Assembly (NCBI RefSeq): GCF_016806835.2
Contig: NZ_CP086111.1
Location: 1,037,001 to 1,101,000, forward strand
From: Skermanella rosea
GTDB taxonomy: Bacteria; Pseudomonadota; Alphaproteobacteria; Azospirillales; Azospirillaceae
DNA length: 64,000 nt
Reading direction: 5' to 3'
Shown: piece after piece, positions 8,865-16,017 of the stretch
How the letters are laid out: the number at the start of each line of letters is the position of its first letter
Position numbering within the stretch: position 1 is the stretch's first letter
Program-made: the position numbers and the translations under genes
Notes under the pieces: model-generated
Databases searched by the model: none
The model's input: only the letters and a program-made list of their open reading frames with translations
What the model was told of the DNA's origin: nothing

Positions 8865-9028
8865 CCAGCCGTCCGGTCGGTCGCCCGGGATCGGCGGTCC
8901 TCCTCGAGATCGTAGGCGGCGGAGGCGACCTTCCTGGCGCCCCGGGGGGAAACGGCGCTCAGGACGCCGACGGTCGTCAGACCGACCAGAAAAATGAACC
9001 CCAGACCTTTTCCGAATACGCTGAGCAT
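8861..9028 (-). CDS. 55-residue single-pass membrane protein
   Basis: A short gene encoding 55 residues. It has an N-terminal hydrophobic helix (residues 8-25, LGFIFLVGLTTVGVLS) and a charged cytoplasmic tail with EEDRRSRATDR. AGGAAG lies just upstream of the ATG at 9028, and its TGA overlaps the ATG of the next gene by ATGA. The good ribosome binding site plus coupling support it as a real gene despite its size. No family is recognised. It may be a small partner of the 208-residue membrane protein. Confidence 0.6.
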   Translation of the reverse strand: MLSVFGKGLGFIFLVGLTTVGVLSAVSPRGARKVASAAYDLEEDRRSRATDRTAG

Positions 9029-9102
9029 CTTTTACTTCCTTTCCGTTCATTCGTGATTGCGTTGTCTTGTCTTCGGGCAGACGCCGGCCCTGCCTTGAAG
9101 CG

Positions 9103-9567
9103 TCATCGACCGCCGGCATCCCGACCCGCATCGATGCTCCCGGCCTGCCCGTAATCCGGAGCTTCGTCGAAGTCGCCCCGCGTCAGGGTGACCCGGACAT
9201 GGCCCGTGTCGAAGTCGGCCTCGGCCTCCGACCAGGGGATGGCCACCTCCCGACCGCCCAAACCCAGGAAGCCGCCGCTGGCAACGATCAGGTGCTCGAT
9301 GCCGCCGGAAAGACTGAGCAGGAAATTGCTGATCCTGCCCAGCACCTCGCCATCCGCGCCGATCACGCTTCGGCCGATCAGGTCGTTCGCGCTAACGATG
9401 CCGGATTCCGCCCCGATGCCGTCGGCGCTGCCGTCTCGCCCGGCCTGGATCCGCTCGCGATGCGCCCCTGCGTCCATGCCGCCCTGCGCGGAAATCACCA
9501 AAGGGGGCGCCAGCGCGAGGGCGAGCGCGGCCGTCAACGGCGTCATCCGCAATGCGGATGGTCGCAT
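9103..9567 (-). CDS. Exported PRC-barrel domain protein
   Basis: A 154-residue protein with a signal peptide (MTPLTAALALALAPPLVISA) followed by a PRC-barrel domain at about residues 58-130. The core motifs are ANDLIGRSVIGADGEVLGRI and GGREVAIPW. PRC-barrel proteins bind partner proteins or metals and, when exported, are often stress-associated. The start at 9567 has an AGGAA site just upstream and sits 26 bases after the anti-sigma factor stop, so the two are probably co-transcribed. An in-frame ATG at 9609 would overlap the anti-sigma gene and is less likely. Confidence 0.75.
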   Translation of the reverse strand: MRPSALRMTPLTAALALALAPPLVISAQGGMDAGAHRERIQAGRDGSADGIGAESGIVSANDLIGRSVIGADGEVLGRISNFLLSLSGGIEHLIVASGGFLGLGGREVAIPWSEAEADFDTGHVRVTLTRGDFDEAPDYGQAGSIDAGRDAGGR

Positions 9568-9593
9568 GCTTTCCTTCCCCGCGGCGTTTCCCG

Positions 9594-10442
9594 TCATCCG
9601 CGTGTCCACAGGAACGACCGGAGCCGCTTGGCGATGCCGAATTCCGGATCGGGCTCCGGAGGCGGCATCTTGCGTATGGAGCGGTGGAGGCTTTCGGCTA
9701 CCGACAAGGCCTCGTCCCTGGGCAGATCGCTCGCCATCACATACATCAGCGGACCGTCGAGCCAGTAGGCGACCCGAACATCATTGCGCGTTTCGGTCTC
9801 GATGTCGGGATCCGGGTCGGGAAGGCGGGGCTGGACCTGAAGGGTCAGCCGCCGGCCCTGGTCGTCCTGGTATGACAGTTGGGCGGCCTGGGAACGGTTG
9901 GTCGTCGCGGTTACCTGGCTGCCGACCAGGCTGAACCGGTAGCGGCTCAGATCCGGGATCTGCAGATCGACCATGCTCGCCTGCTCGATCCACTGGATCG
10001 GGCGCAGCACCGGCTCCGACGGCGCCAGATGCCCCGCTACCGCAGCCTTCCGCACGTCCGCATGCGCCAGCGAGGCGCTTTCGCGAAGGACCTGGGTCGA
10101 GACCTCGTGGCGGGGAATCAGCACCGCCGCCGACCATCCCAGTACGCACCCTAGGAGAAGAGTTGCCGCAAGCGGCGGCATACGGCTGACCAGGCCGGGA
10201 AACCGGGACGGCCGTTTCGGCTTGAACGCCGATGACAGCCGGCTGGGCAGGGGTTCTTCCGCCACGGGTCCGAAGATCGCCCGCATGGCATCGTTCTGCA
10301 GCCGGCAACGCCTGACCCACTCGGCCTTGGCGGGGTGCAGCGCCAGGTATGCTTCGACTGCGCGCCGCCGCGGCGGGTCGAGCAGGTCGTCGATGTAGGC
10401 GTGCAGGTCGAGGTCGCGGATATCGTCGTAGTCATCCATCAC
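9594..10442 (-). CDS. Transmembrane anti-sigma factor
   Basis: A 282-residue protein with the layout of a membrane anti-sigma factor. The N-terminal cytoplasmic helical part begins MMDDYDDIRDLDLHAYIDDLL, there is one membrane helix at about residues 88-108 (MPPLAATLLLGCVLGWSAAV), and a 170-residue periplasmic domain follows. The N-terminal part resembles zinc-binding anti-sigma domains, but the usual HxxxCxxC motif is absent, so it would work without the zinc (inference). The start overlaps the stop of the ECF sigma gene by four bases, the standard arrangement for a sigma/anti-sigma pair. The periplasmic domain is the likely sensor. Confidence 0.8.
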   Translation of the reverse strand: MMDDYDDIRDLDLHAYIDDLLDPPRRRAVEAYLALHPAKAEWVRRCRLQNDAMRAIFGPVAEEPLPSRLSSAFKPKRPSRFPGLVSRMPPLAATLLLGCVLGWSAAVLIPRHEVSTQVLRESASLAHADVRKAAVAGHLAPSEPVLRPIQWIEQASMVDLQIPDLSRYRFSLVGSQVTATTNRSQAAQLSYQDDQGRRLTLQVQPRLPDPDPDIETETRNDVRVAYWLDGPLMYVMASDLPRDEALSVAESLHRSIRKMPPPEPDPEFGIAKRLRSFLWTRG

Positions 10443-10960
10443 TTCACCCTCCTCAGGGTGACGGGGCTCACGGCGGCGGGACGCGTCTCTTCGAGGTTCA
10501 AGGACTGGAGCGCTTCGCGGGCGCGCGACATGCGCGAACGCACCGTGCCGATGGGGACATCCAGGACGCAGGCGGCCTCCTCGTAGCTCAGGCCCTCGAG
10601 TACGACCAGCAGAAGCGTTTCGCGCTGGGGGGCGGGAAGATCATCGAGGGCCCGTGCCATCTCCTGGAGCTGCATATGCCCGAACTGGCGGGCCGGCTGG
10701 GTGACGCTGATGTCCTCCAGCGGGGTGGTCTCGGGCGTTCTGCGGTGATGCCTGATCAGGTTGATATGGACATTGTACAGGATCCTGAGCAGCCATCCCC
10801 GTATGCTTCCGACCTGCCGCCAGAGATGCTGCTTGCGCAGGGCCCGCTCCAGGCATTCCTGCACGAGGTCGTCGGCACGGTCACGGTCCCTGACCAGGGC
10901 CCGGGCGTATCGGCGCAGGCCGGGAACCTCACGGGCGATCAGCCATTCGGTGTCGTCCAT
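10439..10960 (-). CDS. ECF-type RNA polymerase sigma factor
   Basis: A 173-residue sigma-70 family protein of extracytoplasmic-function type. Region 2 is seen at residues 12-75 (RRYARALVRDRDRADDLVQE, RGWLLRILYN). Region 4 is at 110-160 with the helix-turn-helix YEEAACVLDVPIGTVRSRMSRAREAL. Regions 1 and 3 are absent, as expected. ATG at 10960 was chosen because the family starts at about this point; a longer frame to 11038 lacks family resemblance. It is the first gene of an operon with its anti-sigma factor, a PRC-barrel protein and two membrane proteins. A GGAAC-N17-CGTC motif upstream suggests it transcribes its own gene. Confidence 0.88.
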   Translation of the reverse strand: MDDTEWLIAREVPGLRRYARALVRDRDRADDLVQECLERALRKQHLWRQVGSIRGWLLRILYNVHINLIRHHRRTPETTPLEDISVTQPARQFGHMQLQEMARALDDLPAPQRETLLLVVLEGLSYEEAACVLDVPIGTVRSRMSRAREALQSLNLEETRPAAVSPVTLRRVK

Positions 10961-11010
10961 GATCCTGCCTCGCGTCCTTGCTGAAATCGACCCCGTGTCC
11001 TGCAGGAAGA

Positions 11011-11036
11011 GACGCCCGGTCCGGCGGTGGAGTTCC
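11011..11036 (-). promoter_or_regulatory. Candidate ECF promoter of the sigma operon
   Basis: Read leftward, GGAAC (11036-11032) is followed after 17 bases by CGTC (11014-11011), about 50 bases before the sigma factor start codon. GGAAC is the typical -35 element of many ECF promoters and CGTC/CGTT the typical -10 element. The same layout is found in front of csbD on the other strand. Confidence 0.45.
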
Positions 11037-11073
11037 AAAATAAATCCGTCTTGCCGTTACCCTCGACGATCTT

Positions 11074-11187
11074 TCAGGCGCCGCATTCGCGCAGAATGAC
11101 CTGAAGTGGATCGGCCGTGCCCGACTCCTGAACTGATTCCACGCATCGATCATCCGGCGATTTTTCAAGGAACCGTTCTTCGGTCAT
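11074..11187 (-). CDS. Possible 37-residue protein upstream of the sigma operon
   Basis: A short reading frame beginning MTEERFLEKSPDD and ending ILRECGA, acidic, with two cysteines. AAGGA lies five bases upstream of the ATG at 11187. It lies between the sigma gene and csbD and would place the sigma promoter after its stop. No similarity is recognised. The size is so small that chance cannot be excluded. Confidence 0.3.
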   Translation of the reverse strand: MTEERFLEKSPDDRCVESVQESGTADPLQVILRECGA

Positions 11188-11194
11188 GGGTGTC
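11169..11194 (+). promoter_or_regulatory. Candidate ECF promoter of csbD
   Basis: GGAAC (11169-11173) is followed after 17 bases by TGTC (11191-11194), about 70 bases before the csbD start codon. It matches the leftward motif in front of the sigma operon in both elements and spacing, which suggests one sigma factor reads both. It lies inside the possible 37-residue frame on the other strand. Confidence 0.4.
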
Positions 11195-11263
11195 CTTACC
11201 CTCGACGCCGTCCCAAGGCGACGGAACCGGATGCCGTGAGGCCGGTGCAGCAAGGAGAAACTC

Positions 11264-11452
11264 ATGAACGACGATCGGACCGAAGGGTCGATGAAGAAGA
11301 TGCAGGGCGAGATCAAGGAAGGGGCCGGCAACCTGACCGGAGACAGCAAGCTCCAGTCCGAGGGCAAGGCGGACAAGGCCGAAGGCAAGATCCGGAAAGC
11401 GGTCGGCGGCATCAAGGACGCCGTCACCGGCAAGGACAGCGCCGGCCGCTGA
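11264..11452 (+). CDS. csbD: CsbD-family stress protein
   Basis: A 62-residue hydrophilic, Lys/Gly/Glu-rich protein with the CsbD pattern (MQGEIKEGAGNLTGDSKLQSEGKADKAEGK). CsbD-like proteins are induced by general stress in many bacteria; their molecular action is unknown. AAGGAG at 11252-11257 supports the start. It is divergent from the ECF sigma operon, with a shared promoter-like motif, and is followed by a 28-residue membrane peptide, so membership in the sigma factor's stress regulon is likely (inference). Confidence 0.85.
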   Translation: MNDDRTEGSMKKMQGEIKEGAGNLTGDSKLQSEGKADKAEGKIRKAVGGIKDAVTGKDSAGR

Positions 11453-11528
11453 GCCACGCAAGAATATCGTGCCGGAGCGCGATCCCCTGGATCGGGCCTC
11501 GGTCACCGGAAATCACAGGAGCCTTTTC

Positions 11529-11615
11529 ATGCTCAAGTTCATCGGCGGCACGGTAGGTGTCATCTTCCTTATCGGCCTGCTGGTCGTGATCGGTCTCCTT
11601 GCGCTGATCTTCTAG
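11529..11615 (+). CDS. 28-residue hydrophobic membrane peptide
   Basis: A very short gene encoding a 28-residue peptide that is almost entirely one membrane helix (starts MLKFIGGTVGVIFLIG, ends LLALIF). AGGAG at 11517-11521 is well spaced. It lies 76 bases after csbD on the same strand and is probably co-transcribed. Similar tiny hydrophobic proteins sit beside stress genes in other alphaproteobacteria, as far as I recall; no function is assigned. Confidence 0.55.
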   Translation: MLKFIGGTVGVIFLIGLLVVIGLLALIF

Positions 11616-11777
11616 TCCGCCGGACGATAGCCGGGCCTGGTCGCCGCGATCCGGCCTTCAACCTGGTTTCCAGGTGGCCGGGGCGCGGCCCGGACCCGAC
11701 CCGATCGATAGCCTGCGATCCCTTTCAGGCCTTCAGCCGAGGCTCTGTCGCGTCCGGAAGCGGACGCGACAGGAGAG

Positions 11778-12695
11778 TCAAGTCGACGCGGCGGCCGGGG
11801 CCGCCTGACGGGTCGACAGGCGGGCGAACTCGAGGAACGCCCGCATCGCCGCACTGCTGTGCCGCTTGTTCGGATAGTACAGGAACCAGCTCGGCAGTTG
11901 CGGGCTCCAGTCCGCCAGGATCTCGATGAGTTTCCCGTCCTGGATCGGCGCACGGGCGTAGTCCTCGAACACGTGCGCAATACCTTGCCCGGCAATGGCG
12001 GCCTGGAGTTCCTGGTGCGCCGAACTCAAGGTCAGCCGTCCTTCCGGCGCGATCTCGACGGTTTCGCCGTTCTTTCCGAACGCCCAAGTGGCAAGGGTCC
12101 CGCCGGGATAGCGGCGGCGGATACAGTCGTGGCCGATGAGATCGGACGGAACGGTCGGCCTCCCGCGTTCGCGCAGATAGCCCGGAGAAGCGACGATCGC
12201 ATAGCGGAGAGGTCGTCCGAGCGGTACCGCGATCATGTCCTGGGCCAATTGCTTTCCGAACCGGACGCCGGCGTCGAATCCCTGCTCGACGATGTCAACG
12301 ATCGCGGCGTCGCTGACGATCTCGACCTTGACCTCGGGATGCGCCTTCATGAATGCGAAGGCGAGCGGGCACAGGACGTGGTCGACCGCGGGTCCCGGCG
12401 CGTTGATGCGCAGCGTCCCGGACGGTTGCTCTCGCAATTCGTCAAGCTCGGCGAGGGCCGAGCGGATCTCATCCAGGGCTGGGCGCAGCCGCTTCAGCAG
12501 GCGTTCGCCTGCTTCCGTGACGGCGATGCTGCGTGTCGTCCGGTTCAGGAGGCGGATGCCGAGCGCCTGCTCGAGCGCTCCCATCGTTTGGCTCATCACC
12601 GACGAGGAGACGCCGCGTTCGGCGGCGGCGGCGCGAAAGCCGCCGGCTCGAACGATCAGCGCGAACGTCTCCAGATGATCGAGCCGTATGGTCAC
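11778..12695 (-). CDS. LysR-family transcriptional regulator
   Basis: A 305-residue LysR-type regulator. The N-terminal winged helix-turn-helix is at residues 1-60 (LDHLETFALIVRAGGFRAAA, VSSSVMSQTMGALEQALG, LLNRTTRSIAVTEAG). The substrate-binding domain is at 88-290 (GTLRINAPG, PEVKVEIVSD). GTG at 12695 was taken as the start because the family begins at this point and the longer frame to 12809 crosses the divergent promoter region. It is divergent from an exported metallo-beta-lactamase-fold hydrolase, with a perfect inverted repeat between them. It most likely controls that gene and itself. The effector is unknown. Confidence 0.9.
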   Translation of the reverse strand: MTIRLDHLETFALIVRAGGFRAAAAERGVSSSVMSQTMGALEQALGIRLLNRTTRSIAVTEAGERLLKRLRPALDEIRSALAELDELREQPSGTLRINAPGPAVDHVLCPLAFAFMKAHPEVKVEIVSDAAIVDIVEQGFDAGVRFGKQLAQDMIAVPLGRPLRYAIVASPGYLRERGRPTVPSDLIGHDCIRRRYPGGTLATWAFGKNGETVEIAPEGRLTLSSAHQELQAAIAGQGIAHVFEDYARAPIQDGKLIEILADWSPQLPSWFLYYPNKRHSSAAMRAFLEFARLSTRQAAPAAAST

Positions 12696-12728
12696 GATTG
12701 ATTGCCTCAGCGGATCAGGTTGTTCGCA

Positions 12729-12746
12729 TTTGATCACCTTATCAAA
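12729..12746. promoter_or_regulatory. Inverted repeat, probable LysR operator
   Basis: TTTGAT, six bases, ATCAAA is a perfect inverted repeat in the middle of the 122-base divergent region between the LysR gene and the hydrolase. It contains the T-N11-A pattern bound by LysR-type regulators. Its position, 34 bases from the LysR start and 72 bases from the hydrolase start, suits a shared operator. Confidence 0.55.
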
Positions 12747-12817
12747 ACAATGGGGGAGTGTCACCTTCGCGACCGGACCATGGGACCTGGCCGACAGCCC
12801 CGACATCAAGGATCACG

Positions 12818-13804
12818 ATGCTTACGATCAACCGACGCAAGATCATGCTGACTGCTGTCGCCGGCGCGTCCGGGACGCTTCTCGGCAACCTTCATCCCGG
12901 AGCGGCCTTCGCCCAGCCGGCGACGTCCGCTCCGGCCGGGAATGCCGGCCATTATCGCTTTCGGGTCGGCGACATCACCGCGACCGTGCTCAGCGACGGC
13001 CTCATCGGCGGCCCGCCGAAGGTCTATGCTGGCGACGCGCCGGAAGGCGAGTTGGAAGAGGTCCTGCGGCGGGCCTTCCTCCCGACCGACCACATGACCC
13101 TCAACTTGAACACCCTGCTTCTGGAGATCGGCGGACGCCGCATCCTTCTTGAGGCCGGTGCGGGCAGCACCATGGGACCGAACGGCGGCCGCCTGTTCGA
13201 AAATCTTCGTGCGATTGGGCTCTCGGCCGACGACATCGACCTTGTCGTGGTCTCCCACGCCCATCCCGACCACGTCGGTAATCTGCGGACTCCCGATGGC
13301 GGCCGGGCGTTTCCGCGGGCGAGCGTCATGATGCCGAGGGCGGATTGGGCGTTCTTCGTCGAAAACGAGCCGGATCTGTCGTACATGCCGGTGCCCGAGG
13401 AGTTCCGACGGCGGTTTGCGGCCGACATCAAGCGAAGCGTACAGCCGGTCACCCAGGATATCGAGCTTTACGAAGCCGGCGCGGAACTCCTGCCGGGCCT
13501 GACCACGATCGCCGCCACCGGCCATACGCCAGGCATGGCGACGTTCCTTGTTCATTCCGGCGGGGACCAACTCCTTCTGACAGCCGATCTCGCGTACCAC
13601 CCCGTGGTCAACATAGACCGGAACTGGCGTCCCGGACCGGATCGCGATCAGGAGGCGGCCGCGGCAGCACGCCGGCGCATCTTCGATCAGGCAGCGGTCG
13701 ATCGGATGCTCGTCCTCGGCTTTCACTACCCTTTCCCCGGTCTCGGACGAATCCTGCGCACCGATACGGGTTATGCATGGATCCCCGCCGGCTGGCAGTT
13801 CTGA
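12818..13804 (+). CDS. TAT-exported metallo-beta-lactamase-fold hydrolase
   Basis: A 328-residue protein. The N terminus carries a twin-arginine signal (NRRKIMLTAVAGASGTLLGN, cleavage around AFA at residue 32). The rest is a metallo-beta-lactamase fold with the zinc-binding motif HAHPDHVGN, a further metal-binding histidine in ATGHTPGMATF, an aspartate in LLLTADLAYH and a late histidine in LGFHYPFPG. Such proteins hydrolyse esters, lactones or thioesters; acyl-homoserine-lactone or organophosphate hydrolysis is possible but not shown. The start at 12818 is chosen because it begins the signal peptide. It is divergent from a LysR regulator that probably controls it. Confidence 0.85.
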   Translation: MLTINRRKIMLTAVAGASGTLLGNLHPGAAFAQPATSAPAGNAGHYRFRVGDITATVLSDGLIGGPPKVYAGDAPEGELEEVLRRAFLPTDHMTLNLNTLLLEIGGRRILLEAGAGSTMGPNGGRLFENLRAIGLSADDIDLVVVSHAHPDHVGNLRTPDGGRAFPRASVMMPRADWAFFVENEPDLSYMPVPEEFRRRFAADIKRSVQPVTQDIELYEAGAELLPGLTTIAATGHTPGMATFLVHSGGDQLLLTADLAYHPVVNIDRNWRPGPDRDQEAAAAARRRIFDQAAVDRMLVLGFHYPFPGLGRILRTDTGYAWIPAGWQF

Positions 13805-13956
13805 CCCTGTGCCGGAAGGGCTGAACCGGGTGCAGTGCCAGATCCCGTACGGATGCCGAGACGCGCCCCTTGGCATGCCTTCCCAGCGTTGCCGGCGCGC
13901 CGCTCCGGCCGCCTGGGCGATCCCGGGCAAACCTGACTGAGAATCCATGAAGAGGC

Positions 13957-14031
13957 TGGTGGGCGCGACAGGGATTGAACCTGTGACCCCTCCCGTGTGA
14001 AGGGAGTGCTCTCCCGCTGAGCTACGCGCCC
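13957..14031 (-). tRNA. tRNA-Val(CAC)
   Basis: A complete 75-base tRNA on the minus strand with encoded CCA (TGG at 13957-13959 on the plus strand). Acceptor arms GGGCGCG and CGCGCCC pair. The anticodon stem CTCCC/GGGAG encloses the loop TTCACAC, giving anticodon CAC. The T arm contains GGTTCAATCCC. It reads GUG codons, which are frequent in this high-GC genome. It has its own strong promoter upstream. Confidence 0.96.
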
Positions 14032-14050
14032 GCCTGTGCGGCGGAGGCCC

Positions 14051-14079
14051 TATTTATTGGGGTCGGAAGGCTATGTCAA
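14051..14079 (-). promoter_or_regulatory. Promoter of tRNA-Val
   Basis: Read leftward, TTGACA (14079-14074), 17 bases, then TAAATA (14056-14051). The -35 box is consensus with optimal spacing, 20 bases before the tRNA 5' end. Confidence 0.8.
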
Positions 14080-14169
14080 GCATCGGAAATGCCGGAGGCA
14101 AAATTGCACGGACGATGCCGCGCCCTAAATGGGTCGTGCATGTTCGATCCATGGAAGGGCCCCGGCGCC

Positions 14170-14976
14170 ATGCCGACATCATTGCGATCCATCCCGGCCG
14201 TCGTGCTGGTCGGCGGAGCCGTGGCGGCGCTGGCCCCCTCGGCAGCGGCGGCCGAGAAGGTCCGGCTCGGCTACGCGATCTATGCCGGGGGCTTCGAAGT
14301 CCTTCAGGCGTCGATCCTGCTCGATGTCGGGCGCGACGGTTACGAGGTCGAGGTCAGCGCCGAGACCCAGGGGCTGATCGGCACCTTCTTTCCCTGGCGG
14401 AACCTGTCGCGTTCCGTCGGGCTCATCCGGGAAGGGGAGGCGGAGCCCCGGTCGCACCGGCAGAGCGGAACCTGGCGGGGGCGGGAGCGGGCGGTCAGCC
14501 TGGATTACGACGGTAGCGGCGGCGTCACCGCCGACGTCCGGCCGCCCGACGATCCGGCCGAGCGCGATCCCGTGCCGCCGGAGATGGTGCCGGGTACCAC
14601 CGATCCCCTGTCGGCGGTGCTCTCGGTGGCGACCGGCGTCGCTTCGGGGCGCGGTTGCACCGGGACGGTCCCGGTGTTCGACGGCCGCCGCCGCTACGAC
14701 TTGAATTTCCGCACGGTCGGGAACCGCCAGCTGGTCCCCAACCGCTATTCCGTCTTCAGCGGCTCCGCGGTCCATTGCGAAGTCACCTCGACGGTGCTGG
14801 CGGGCCGGTGGAAGCAGGACGGCGTGATAACCGAGCAGGAGAAACGGGCGCCCATCGCGCTGATGCTGGCGCCCGTGGTGGAAGGACTGCCGCCGGTCCC
14901 GGTCCGGCTGGAGGGCGAGAGCCGGTTCGGCGACGTCATCATGCATCTCACTTCGGCCGACACCGTGCCTCAGTGA
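14170..14976 (+). CDS. Exported DUF3108 protein
   Basis: A 268-residue periplasmic protein. The signal peptide is at residues 1-27 (SIPAVVLVGGAVAALAPSAAA). The mature part follows the DUF3108 pattern, beginning VRLGYAIYAGGFEVLQASI and with a middle section around LSAVLSVATGVASGRGCTGT and FDGRRRYDLNF. DUF3108 proteins of Gram-negatives are thought to bind hydrophobic ligands in the periplasm; their role is not settled. The start at 14170 is chosen because it opens the signal peptide. The stop lies inside a 16-base tandem repeat shared with the end of the convergent cydB. Confidence 0.75.
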   Translation: MPTSLRSIPAVVLVGGAVAALAPSAAAAEKVRLGYAIYAGGFEVLQASILLDVGRDGYEVEVSAETQGLIGTFFPWRNLSRSVGLIREGEAEPRSHRQSGTWRGRERAVSLDYDGSGGVTADVRPPDDPAERDPVPPEMVPGTTDPLSAVLSVATGVASGRGCTGTVPVFDGRRRYDLNFRTVGNRQLVPNRYSVFSGSAVHCEVTSTVLAGRWKQDGVITEQEKRAPIALMLAPVVEGLPPVPVRLEGESRFGDVIMHLTSADTVPQ

Positions 14977-15007
14977 CACCGGGCCTCAGTGACACCGGGC
15001 CTCAGTG
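14967..15007. repeat. 16-bp tandem repeat at the junction of two convergent genes
   Basis: The unit GCCTCAGTGACACCGG occurs at 14967-14982 and 14983-14998, and a partial third copy starts at 14999. The first copy holds the TGA stop of the DUF3108 gene and the partial third copy holds the stop of cydB on the other strand. The array looks like a recent slippage duplication in the spacer between two convergent genes. Confidence 0.8.
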
Positions 15008-16012
15008 ATAGCCGGCGTCCTCGCCGATCTTGCCGCGGAAGACGTAGTAGGAATAGATCGTGTAGCAGACGATCGTCGGGATCAGGAAGGCCATGCCGAC
15101 CAGCAGGAATTCCTGGGTTTCCGGCGGCGAGGCCGCGTCCCAGATGCTGATGTTGGGCGGGATCACGTTCGGCCACAGGCTGACCGCCAGCCCGGCGAAG
15201 GACAGGATGAACAGTCCCATGGACAGGGCGAACGGCTGGACCTCGTTCCGCTTGTTGATCGCCCGCCAGTACAGCAGGCCCAGGGCCGCCGTCAGGATCG
15301 GGACCGGCGACAGGTAGAGGATGTTGGGCCAGGAGAACCAGCGGTCCGCGATGGTCTGGTTCGCCAGCGGCGTCCAGATGCTGACCAGCCCGATGAACCC
15401 GATCACCGCCAGGAACAGCGGCTTGGACAGCTTGTACGCCCATTCCTGCAGCGGTCCCTCCGTCCGCCAGATCAGCCAGGTGCAGCCGAGCAGGGCATAG
15501 CCGGCCACCAGCGCCACCCCGGTCAGCAGGCTGAAGATCGAGAACCAGTCGAACATGCCGCCGACATAGGCGCGGTTCTCCACGTCGAAGCCCTGGATGA
15601 AGGCGCCGAGCGCCATGCCCTGGACGAAGGTCGCCACCAGCGATCCGAAATGGAAGCTGGCATCCCACAGGTAGCGGCTGCTCTTCGCCTTGAAGCGGAA
15701 TTCGAACGCGACGCCGCGGAAGATCAGGGCGATCAGCATGGCCAGCAGCGGCAGGTACAGCGCCGGCAGGATCACCGCATAGGCCAGGGGGAACGCCGCG
15801 AACAGGCCGGCGCCTCCCAGGATCAGCCAGGTCTCGTTGAAGTCCCAGACCGGGGCCACCGTGTTCATCATCACGTCGCGATCGACGTCACGCCCGGCGA
15901 AGGGGAAGAGGATGCCCAACCCCAGGTCGAATCCGTCCATCAGGACATACATGATGATCGCAAAGGCGACGATGCCGGTCCAGATCAGGGTGAGGTCCTG
16001 CCACCATTCCAT
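15002..16012 (-). CDS. cydB: Cytochrome bd-type ubiquinol oxidase subunit II
   Basis: A 336-residue integral membrane protein, the second subunit of the bd quinol oxidase. It has about eight membrane helices. The family-typical N terminus is seen (TGIVAFAIIMYVLMDGFDLG), as are PVWDFNETWLILGGAGLFAAFP and FRGVAFEFRFKA. It carries no haem ligands of its own but stabilises the haems held by CydA. It lies five bases after cydA, in one operon. The complex oxidises ubiquinol and reduces oxygen without pumping protons, and is used under low oxygen or respiratory stress. Confidence 0.95.
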   Translation of the reverse strand: MEWWQDLTLIWTGIVAFAIIMYVLMDGFDLGLGILFPFAGRDVDRDVMMNTVAPVWDFNETWLILGGAGLFAAFPLAYAVILPALYLPLLAMLIALIFRGVAFEFRFKAKSSRYLWDASFHFGSLVATFVQGMALGAFIQGFDVENRAYVGGMFDWFSIFSLLTGVALVAGYALLGCTWLIWRTEGPLQEWAYKLSKPLFLAVIGFIGLVSIWTPLANQTIADRWFSWPNILYLSPVPILTAALGLLYWRAINKRNEVQPFALSMGLFILSFAGLAVSLWPNVIPPNISIWDAASPPETQEFLLVGMAFLIPTIVCYTIYSYYVFRGKIGEDAGYH

Positions 16013-16017
16013 GTCGC

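Noticed and set aside
11223-11247. A second GGAAC in front of csbD
   Set aside because: No CGTC or CGTT element follows at 16-18 bases, unlike the site at 11169.
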